From assembly GCA_030728985.1 (NCBI GenBank), contig JANQYI010000028.1, positions 1 to 38,585 on the forward strand: 38,585 nt of DNA. Direction: 5' to 3'. The stretch is from Burkholderiaceae bacterium. GTDB lineage: Bacteria; Pseudomonadota; Gammaproteobacteria; Burkholderiales; Burkholderiaceae_B. The position numbers and the translations under genes were made by a program. The notes under the pieces are model-generated. The model saw only the letters and a list, made by a program, of their open reading frames with translations. It did not search any database and was not told the origin of the DNA. How positions within the stretch are numbered: position 1 is the first letter of the stretch; each line of letters opens with the position of its first letter. Below are positions 32,779 to 38,585 of the stretch, one piece after another.

Positions 32779-34149
32779 ATGCCCAAAACACCCCCTGCTG
32801 CCAAGCCTGCCAACGCAAGACTAGAGGCCATGCTAAAAGGTCCGATTTTCTGGACGCTACTAAGCTTGGCCTGGCCCAATCTCGTCATGATGCTTGCCCA
32901 GTCAAGCACGGGCTTCATCGAAGCATGGTTTTTGGCCAAACTCGGTATTGATGCCCTCGCGGGCGCGGCGCTGGTGCTGCCTATCCTGATGCTGATGCAA
33001 AGTATGTCCCAAGGCGCGATGGGCGGCGGCATTTCTTCGGCCGTCGCGCGCGCGCTCGGGGCAGGTAACGCCGCACAAGCCAACAGCCTCGTACTCCATG
33101 CCGTTGTTCTGAACACTTTACTGGGTATCATTTGCTCGGCGTTACTGATTTTTTTCAGCACACCGCTTTTCGAACTGATGGGTGCCAAAGACGGCGCGCT
33201 CGATGCCGCCCTCGCCTATGCGCAGATTGCGTTTCCAGGATTGATCCTCATGTGGATCATGAATGCGCTGGCCAGTGTGATCCGCGGGTCGGGCAATATG
33301 TTCACCCCGGGCATCGTCATTTCTGGCGGCGCCGTCCTGCTTGTGCCTCTTTCACCATTGCTGATTTTCGGCTGGGGACCCTTCCCCGCGCTGGGCATCG
33401 CCGGCGCAGGCTGGGCACTGGTGGCCTACTATGGCAGCGGCACCTTGGTACTGCTATGGTACGTCGTCTCTGGTCGCAATCTCGCCCGGCTGCAAGCCGG
33501 CGTACTGAGTTGGCCTCCGATGCGCAATATTCTGGCGGTCGGTGGTTTCGCGACGCTCAATCCACTTCTCACTAATGGCCTCATCGCCTCCACCACCGCG
33601 TTGGTGGGTGCCTACCTCGGGACAGCGGCGTTAGCTGGCTATGGCACGGCGGCCAGACTCGAATACCTGATTTTCCCCGTTGCCTTTGGGATCGGTGCGC
33701 CGCTAGTTGCAATGGTGGCCTCCAACCTAGGCGCCAATCAACCCGAACGCGCCTTAAAGATCGCGCTGACAGGCGGTGCCATGGCCTTTGTCGTGGCCGA
33801 AGTGATTGGACTGGCCGCCGCGATTTGGCCATACAGTTGGATGAGGTTGTTTGGCGATGATCCGGATATGATCGAAGCTGGCGTCGCTTACCTCAGGGTC
33901 GTTGGACCCTTCTTTGGCTTTTTTGGTTTGGGCTTCACGCTTTATTTTGCAGCGCAAGGCGCAAGAACACTCTTTTGGCCGCTCGCCTCAGGCGTCCTGC
34001 GTCTTGCCATAGCCGTGCTGGGAGGCTGGGCAATTTTGCACTTTACTGGTTCGCTGATGTGGTTCTTTGCTGCCTCCGCGCTCGCAATGACCCTGTACGG
34101 CAGCGTTATTTTGCTGACTACAACGCCTCGCGTATGGTTTAAGCGCTAG
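32779..34149 (+). CDS. MATE family efflux transporter
   Basis: A 456-aa multidrug and toxin extrusion-type exporter with about twelve transmembrane helices. The N-terminal LSLAWPNLVMMLAQSSTGF and GAALVLPILMLMQSMSQGAMG are typical of MatE domain 1, and AVGGFATLNPLLTNG starts domain 2. Such proteins expel organic cations or drugs using sodium or protons. The start was set at ATG 32779; an ATG at 32830 with AGAGG ahead is an alternative, and a TTG five codons upstream is less likely. A terminator hairpin lies in the leader. A divergent LysR gene may control it. It converges on the fused glycosyltransferase gene with 2 bp between stops. Confidence 0.9.
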   Translation: MPKTPPAAKPANARLEAMLKGPIFWTLLSLAWPNLVMMLAQSSTGFIEAWFLAKLGIDALAGAALVLPILMLMQSMSQGAMGGGISSAVARALGAGNAAQANSLVLHAVVLNTLLGIICSALLIFFSTPLFELMGAKDGALDAALAYAQIAFPGLILMWIMNALASVIRGSGNMFTPGIVISGGAVLLVPLSPLLIFGWGPFPALGIAGAGWALVAYYGSGTLVLLWYVVSGRNLARLQAGVLSWPPMRNILAVGGFATLNPLLTNGLIASTTALVGAYLGTAALAGYGTAARLEYLIFPVAFGIGAPLVAMVASNLGANQPERALKIALTGGAMAFVVAEVIGLAAAIWPYSWMRLFGDDPDMIEAGVAYLRVVGPFFGFFGLGFTLYFAAQGARTLFWPLASGVLRLAIAVLGGWAILHFTGSLMWFFAASALAMTLYGSVILLTTTPRVWFKR

Positions 34150-34151
34150 CG

Positions 34152-35669
34152 CTAAGCGACCTTGATCTCGGCGAACGAGGAAACACGCTGAATGTGCGGG
34201 TAAAGCCCATAGTCTTCGCTTTTGGGATCGATCACAAACGCCCGATTGGCTAACGCCAACATTTTGATATCGTCCTGCCCATCCCCAACCGCCCAGATCT
34301 CCGTAAAGAGAGGGACGTTACTCTTGGCTCTGAATTGATCTAAAACGTGCGACTTGCACACTGTCAGCGCTTTGCGATCATGCTCCGGTCGGAACGCATC
34401 ATTAAATTGCAGTTTGCCCGAACAAATATCATTTTGAAACTGTAAAACGTGCGCGAGTGCGAAATCTGCGAATATTCTTTTTCTAATAATTTCGGTACCC
34501 GCAAAATAATGATTGGAAAGAACCCCCACCATGAATCGCTCGCGCCGCATCTGATTTACAAACTCAATCACGCCAGGCTTTAAAACCAAACCCATCGCCA
34601 CTTTTTCAAATTGACTGCGATGAATGAATTTAAATAACTCGGTGATCTGCTCACAACGCTCCATATCGCTCAAGCTCTTGTCCTGCTGTAATTCCGACAG
34701 CTCTGCCTCTGTTCCCGTCGCCGCAGCAAGCGCGTCGATATAGCGGCCCTCAGTGATTGTTTCATCCATGTCCAGCAGCAAAAGCTTCGATCGACCTTTC
34801 TGTCGGGTCAACACATATTCAAATGAAGCAACCGCTTGTCGCTGGTTCTCATACATTTCATTGATCTGCTCGACATGCAAGCGACCGGCTTCGCGAGAGT
34901 ATTGATGAATGACGCGCGACACCTCGAAGGCCATCGACGTCAAATCTGTGAGAGGCTGACTTTCGTGCTCGAGCGAGCCAATGTCAACCTCGGCTAACCG
35001 CGCGCCTTTGCGAGAGGCACCAATCAACAATCCAATATCGACGCCATAGCCCGCTTCGAAAGATAAGTTTTTAAATAAACTGACACGGCCAGAAATAATG
35101 CCGCCCAGCGGTTGAGAAAAATGCGCAAGCTCGGGAAAGAAAACCTTGAGCATCGGCTTGGCCGTCAGCTCGGTCACGCGTCCACCGCCGCGTCCAAATT
35201 TCGCTTTGACAAAATCGGCCTGATTTTTGCGCAGAGGCTCAACCATATCTGAAACGATATTGGCCTGCAGTCCAGATAAGTCGCCATCCAAAAATACCAC
35301 GAACTCATAGCGCGCGACAGCGACGCCATCGCGCATGGAGATGCCTTTGCCGAGCATTGAACTCGTGATGACAATGGCACCCGCGGCGCGCGCGATCTCC
35401 GCCGTTGCATCGATCGAACTATCGTCAACCACGATGACCTCTCCCGTCGCGGGATCGCTCAAGGCGTACTGGATCACAGAGGCAATAGCCTTTTCTTCAT
35501 TCAGCGCAGGAATGATGACCGAAGCCAATGCATCTTCTGCGGGTAGTGTGAGCGCTGCGTTTTCGGGGGCGGGTAAAGTGCCCAGCAGTCGATCGAGTTG
35601 TGAACGTTGCCAGAACTGCAGCAAATAATGATTGATTGTGCGCCACAATCGCGCAAAACGTGTCCCCAT
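34152..35669 (-). CDS. Glycosyltransferase (GpgS-like) fused to HAD phosphatase
   Basis: A 505-aa two-domain protein. Residues about 45-285 are a GT-A glycosyltransferase with SVIIPALNEEKAIASV, VVDDSSIDATAEIA and the metal-binding DGD at 128-130. GYGVDIGLLIGASRKGARLA and EHESQPLTDLTSMAFEV recall glucosyl-3-phosphoglycerate synthases. Residues about 293-505 are a SerB-like HAD phosphatase: DMDETIT with Asp300/Asp302, LSNHYFAG and GDGQDDIKML. A likely role is to make a sugar-3-phosphoglycerate and remove its phosphate, giving a compatible solute such as glucosylglycerate (inference, high interest). The substrate of each half is untested. A solute symporter gene lies just upstream on the same strand. 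Confidence 0.82.
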   Translation of the reverse strand: MGTRFARLWRTINHYLLQFWQRSQLDRLLGTLPAPENAALTLPAEDALASVIIPALNEEKAIASVIQYALSDPATGEVIVVDDSSIDATAEIARAAGAIVITSSMLGKGISMRDGVAVARYEFVVFLDGDLSGLQANIVSDMVEPLRKNQADFVKAKFGRGGGRVTELTAKPMLKVFFPELAHFSQPLGGIISGRVSLFKNLSFEAGYGVDIGLLIGASRKGARLAEVDIGSLEHESQPLTDLTSMAFEVSRVIHQYSREAGRLHVEQINEMYENQRQAVASFEYVLTRQKGRSKLLLLDMDETITEGRYIDALAAATGTEAELSELQQDKSLSDMERCEQITELFKFIHRSQFEKVAMGLVLKPGVIEFVNQMRRERFMVGVLSNHYFAGTEIIRKRIFADFALAHVLQFQNDICSGKLQFNDAFRPEHDRKALTVCKSHVLDQFRAKSNVPLFTEIWAVGDGQDDIKMLALANRAFVIDPKSEDYGLYPHIQRVSSFAEIKVA

Positions 35670-35733
35670 GGATGACTCCCACGTGGTTACTTTCGGACCT
35701 TATTGTAGCGACATCGGAGAAAACGTGTCTTTA

Positions 35734-37149
35734 TTATGCCTGCAAGTGTCTTTTGTTGGGTGTGATGTAAGAACCCAAAATCATACCGATCAAACTCGCA
35801 AACAAACCAAAGAGCTGCGGTGGCACAGGCTCATCGACACCCGTGATCTCTAAAATAATCCATGTCGACAAACCAAATAATATCGCAAATCCCGCGCCAA
35901 GATTGCTAGCGCGCTTCCAAAACAGCCCGGCAGCCAAAGGGACAAAAGCTCCAGCGAGGGTGATGCGGTAAGCGTTCTCGACCATCGTATGAATCGTGGC
36001 TTCTGTCGCGATCGCGTAATACGTGACCATTGCGCTAAAGATCAGTACAGTCAATTTCGTTGATACCAGCAACTGACGATCCGTCATGCGCGGAGCGAAA
36101 CCCTTCAAAATATTTTCTGTAAACGTAATGGAAGGCGCGAGCAACGTTCCGGAGGCCGTACTCATAATCACTGAAATCAACGCACCAAAGAAAATCACCT
36201 GCATGTAAAACGGCATGTGATTCATAATGAGCGTAGGTAAAATCATCTGCGAATCCGTATCGATGAACTTGGCCACCATTTGCGGATCGATGATGTTAGC
36301 TGTGTAGGCAAGCAACAAGGGCACAGCTGCAAAAAAGAAATACGACACACCACCCAACGTCGTTGCCCAGACAGCGATCGTTTCATTACGCGACGAGTTG
36401 ACGCGCTGGAACACATCCTGTTGCGGAATCGAGCCCAGACCCATCGTGACAAGCGCGGCGATCCAGCCGATCATGTCCAACATATCAAAGGACGGCAAGA
36501 AATCAAACTTGCCCTCGGCGGAGGCTTTAGCCAATACATAGCTCACGCCACCTGCTTGATCGGCCGCGAAATGCGTAACCAGAAGCAGGCCAATAATGAT
36601 CACGATCATTTGTACGAACGTTGTCAACGCGACCGACCATAGGCCACCAAAAACGGTGTAAAGCACCACAACACCTGAACCGATCAACATTCCTTGCGTA
36701 ACAGAAATGGCGTCCACTGACAAGACGTTAAATACCAAGCCTAACGCTGTGATTTGCGCGGCCACCCATCCCAAATAGGACACCACGATACAGATCGATA
36801 GCAGTAACTCGGTTTGACGGTTGTAGCGAATGCGAAAGTAGTCACCTAACGTGAGGAGATTCATGCGGTAAAGGGGGCGCGCAAAAATCAGTCCAAACAA
36901 AACTAGACACAATGAGGCGCCGAGTGGATCTGAAATGAGACCTCTAAAGCCTTCTTTCAAAAACGTCGCCGAGATCCCCAACACGGTTTCCGCGCCAAAC
37001 CATGTCGCGAACACCATGGCGAGCACTACCGCCATCGGCAAGTTCCGACCCGCAGTCACGTAGTCTCTCGCGTTATGGACCTTGGACGCTCCGTAGAGGC
37101 CAATGGCCACAGAAATGGCGAGATAAGCAATAACAAGCCAAAGCAACAT
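35734..37149 (-). CDS. Sodium:solute symporter family transporter
   Basis: A 471-aa member of the SSS family with about thirteen hydrophobic helices. Landmarks are AGRNLPMAVVLAMVFATWFG near the N-terminus, the middle signature GLWSVALTTFVQMIVI and MGLGSIPQQDVFQR. The start was set at the ATG at 37149 (MLLWLVIAYLAISVAIGLYG), because family members begin directly with the first helix. A start at 37197 would add 16 residues. The substrate could be an amino acid, betaine, proline or a carboxylate and is not readable here. It is divergent from cytochrome b561 and lies 64 bp ahead of the fused glycosyltransferase gene; the two may be in one operon. Confidence 0.9.
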   Translation of the reverse strand: MLLWLVIAYLAISVAIGLYGASKVHNARDYVTAGRNLPMAVVLAMVFATWFGAETVLGISATFLKEGFRGLISDPLGASLCLVLFGLIFARPLYRMNLLTLGDYFRIRYNRQTELLLSICIVVSYLGWVAAQITALGLVFNVLSVDAISVTQGMLIGSGVVVLYTVFGGLWSVALTTFVQMIVIIIGLLLVTHFAADQAGGVSYVLAKASAEGKFDFLPSFDMLDMIGWIAALVTMGLGSIPQQDVFQRVNSSRNETIAVWATTLGGVSYFFFAAVPLLLAYTANIIDPQMVAKFIDTDSQMILPTLIMNHMPFYMQVIFFGALISVIMSTASGTLLAPSITFTENILKGFAPRMTDRQLLVSTKLTVLIFSAMVTYYAIATEATIHTMVENAYRITLAGAFVPLAAGLFWKRASNLGAGFAILFGLSTWIILEITGVDEPVPPQLFGLFASLIGMILGSYITPNKRHLQA

Positions 37150-37274
37150 ATCCAGAGTCCCTATTAGGCACGTGGTCTTGAGGAAAAATTCTCGCATTAA
37201 TTATAGACAAGCGGTGCATAATTTCATCAAATTCTTGACAAACTTCATGATTCACTCATGCACCGGAGATCGCT

Positions 37275-37820
37275 ATGCCCCGCACATACTCCTTTATTGC
37301 GAGAGCGCTGCATTGGATGACAGCGATCTTCATCGTGGCCTTAATCGCACTCGGCGTCTGGATGACCGAGCGGGCCGCCGCCAACCTCTGGGACGCCTTG
37401 ACGAACACTCTGTACGGTTGGCACAAACTGATTGGCTTTCTGGTGTTGCTTCTGACGGCGATCAGGATCATCGTCAAACTTCGCTCCAGCCGCCCCCCCT
37501 ATCCTGCCAGCGTAGCGCCTGCCGCGCTCAAACTCGCTGCGGTTGTGCATGGCGCCCTCTATCTTCTTTTGCTCGTCGTCCCCTTATTGGGCTGGGCGGC
37601 CGTGACAGCCTTCCCCGCACTCATCACGCTTGGCGGATTTCACCTTCCGGCCATGCCTGGCATCCCTCAGGATCAGGCCTTAGCCAAACAACTCTTTGAA
37701 ATTCACGGCAATCTCGCCCTCGTGTTGGCAGTCCTTGCGCTCGCCCACATCACGGCAGGACTGCATCATTTATTAAGCAAAAAGGACGGTGTCTTTCAGC
37801 GCATGTGGTTTAAGTTATAA
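37275..37820 (+). CDS. Cytochrome b561
   Basis: A 181-aa four-helix membrane cytochrome b of the bacterial b561 (CybB-like) type, which moves electrons from the quinone pool. Heme-ligand candidates are His13 (ALHWMTA), His50 (YGWHKLIG), His144 (FEIHGNLA) and His158 (ALAHITAGLHH). The spacing (His144-His158 is 14 residues) matches the family. His92 and His123 may add to periplasmic chemistry. There are four hydrophobic segments of about 20 residues. The ATG at 37275 is used. Upstream is the divergent symporter gene; downstream is a 260-bp gap with the riboswitch of terC. A short AGGG/CCCT hairpin near the stop is a weak end signal. Confidence 0.92.
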   Translation: MPRTYSFIARALHWMTAIFIVALIALGVWMTERAAANLWDALTNTLYGWHKLIGFLVLLLTAIRIIVKLRSSRPPYPASVAPAALKLAAVVHGALYLLLLVVPLLGWAAVTAFPALITLGGFHLPAMPGIPQDQALAKQLFEIHGNLALVLAVLALAHITAGLHHLLSKKDGVFQRMWFKL

Positions 37821-37895
37821 GGGCAAACCCTAGTCACGCAACACTTCGCGTATCCCTCAGAGCGCCACGGAGCAAACTTTGGTACATTGAGCGCT

Positions 37896-38048
37896 CGATG
37901 GGGAGTAGCTCTGGTCCAGCAAAAAAGGTATTCAACCACCTCTTTAACAGACCTTCGACAAGTCGTCATACACGAAGCTAAGGTTTACATTTGGCTTCCG
38001 GCTTGTCGGGCAGAGAGAGATATCGTGACTCGCTGAGCAAGACCGTCG
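37896..38048 (+). ncRNA. yybP-ykoY manganese riboswitch
   Basis: The 153-nt leader carries the conserved pieces in order: GGGGAGTAGC at 37900-37909, GTCATACA-like TCGTCATACACG near 37964, GGCTTCCGGCTTGTCGGG near 37993, and CTGAGCAAGACCG at 38033-38045, close to the family consensus. The first and last segments pair (CGATG 37896-37900 with CGTCG 38044-38048) as the basal P1 stem. The class senses Mn2+ and commonly sits ahead of terC/alx-type exporters, as here. The start codon is 33 bp downstream of the end. On/off logic is not determined. The rest of the gap, 37821-37895, shows nothing clear. Confidence 0.85.
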
Positions 38049-38080
38049 CTCCGTTATCACACCAAAGGCCTCTATAAACT

Positions 38081-38585
38081 ATGGAACTCTTCTCCGCTCC
38101 CTGGTGGTCCGCTCTTGCGGCCATCATCATCATTGACCTCGTCCTCGCGGGTGACAACGCCATCGTGATCGCGCTTGCCGCCCGCAAGCTGCCTCCAAAA
38201 CTTCAAAGAAAAGCCATTATCTGGGGCACAGTAGGTGCGATTGTCGTGCGCTCGGCCATGACACTGGTTGTGGTCTGGCTCCTCAAAATCCCTGGCCTGA
38301 TGCTGATTGGCGGCTTGGCGCTGGTCTGGATCGCGTATAAGTTGCTCGTCGATACTGGTGGCGAAGACGATCACGACAACGTGCAGGTCAGCGGCTTCTG
38401 GGGTGCAATGAAAACCATCATCATCGCTGACGCCGTCATGGGCATCGACAACGTCTTGGGCGTCGCGGGTGCCGCCCAAGGCTCCTTTGACTTAGTGGTG
38501 ATTGGCTTGTTGATCAGTATCCCAATCGTGGTGCTTGGCAGCACGTTGATCCTGAAATTGGTCGAACGTTTCCCGATCATTATCA
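38081..38585 (+). CDS. TerC family protein, Mn-riboswitch-linked (partial, runs off the window)
   Basis: The open frame runs from ATG 38081 past the right edge: 168 codons are present and the C-terminal end is missing. It codes for a TerC-family membrane protein of the short YkoY/YjbE type. Metal-site motifs DLVLAGDNAIVIALAARKL (about residues 19-37) and ADAVMGIDNVLGVAGA are intact, and helices are evident throughout. Family members are proposed Mn2+ exporters. The yybP-ykoY riboswitch in the leader supports manganese detoxification. It differs in length and pattern from the TerC at 28680-29639. A moderate AAAGG ribosome site lies about 12 bp before the start. Confidence 0.9.
   Translation, partial: MELFSAPWWSALAAIIIIDLVLAGDNAIVIALAARKLPPKLQRKAIIWGTVGAIVVRSAMTLVVVWLLKIPGLMLIGGLALVWIAYKLLVDTGGEDDHDNVQVSGFWGAMKTIIIADAVMGIDNVLGVAGAAQGSFDLVVIGLLISIPIVVLGSTLILKLVERFPIII

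Noticed and set aside
32724-33188. Minus-strand open frame of 154 codons
   Set aside because: It is antisense to the MATE gene and has the composition of a shadow frame.
38072-38479. Minus-strand open frame of 135 codons at the right edge
   Set aside because: It is the reverse of the riboswitch-linked terC gene, whose plus-strand protein is clearly real; the minus reading is low-complexity and acidic.
1-38585. Mobile element, prophage, CRISPR array or defence island
   Set aside because: No transposase, integrase, phage structural gene, regularly spaced repeat or known defence protein could be recognised anywhere in the window.

Overview
The window looks like a chromosome segment of a betaproteobacterium, most likely order Burkholderiales and possibly the Alcaligenaceae group. 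This is an inference from gene content. It holds two Bug-type tripartite tricarboxylate receptor proteins, an OsmC-YcaO fusion, a DUF4936 protein, a two-domain polyphosphate:AMP phosphotransferase and an NhaR-like LysR regulator. Base composition looks moderate (roughly half G+C by eye). Genes are tightly packed, and no stretch over 300 bases lacks a gene. I see no rRNA, tRNA, insertion sequence, prophage or CRISPR array.

Layout. 60-8724: mostly plus-strand housekeeping and stress genes (Ntn hydrolase, OsmC-YcaO, UbiX, DUF4936, PPK2-type PAP, pirin, a small secreted cysteine protein, CapA-like protein), with one divergent cupin gene. 8711-12644 (minus): an acyl-CoA module with a Bug receptor, a crotonase and an ADP-forming acyl-CoA ligase, facing an IclR regulator. 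12770-16218 (plus): iclR followed by modABC for molybdate uptake. 16231-22453 (minus): a second CoA-linked catabolic operon with a thiolase-like protein, DUF35 partner, duplicated EthD-like protein, MBL hydrolase, Bug receptor and fused CoA-transferase, with RidA upstream. 22558-25041: PhzF, an aspartate carbamoyltransferase with a helix-turn-helix-like N-terminus, and a small GNAT. 25209-28726: two translationally coupled sensor histidine kinases without a response regulator in view. 28680-32507: a TerC/Alx protein, an NhaR-like regulator coupled to an outer-membrane MetA-pathway-type protein, and a second LysR. 32779-37820: a MATE exporter, a glycosyltransferase-HAD phosphatase fusion, a sodium:solute symporter and cytochrome b561. 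37896-end: a yybP-ykoY manganese riboswitch and a second, truncated terC.

How the parts may work together. The two minus-strand CoA clusters together contain uptake receptors, two ways of activating an acid to its CoA ester, a crotonase, a thiolase/aldolase-like pair and a hydrolase. That suggests catabolism of one or more organic acids whose identity I cannot read from sequence. The 3' end of the second kinase gene and terC overlap convergently, and a strong terC terminator lies inside the kinase coding sequence exactly over its degenerate G2 box. The clearest regulatory RNA is the Mn2+ riboswitch near the right edge. The least expected protein architecture is a GpgS-like glycosyltransferase fused to a SerB-like HAD phosphatase, which could make a glycosylglycerate-type compatible solute.
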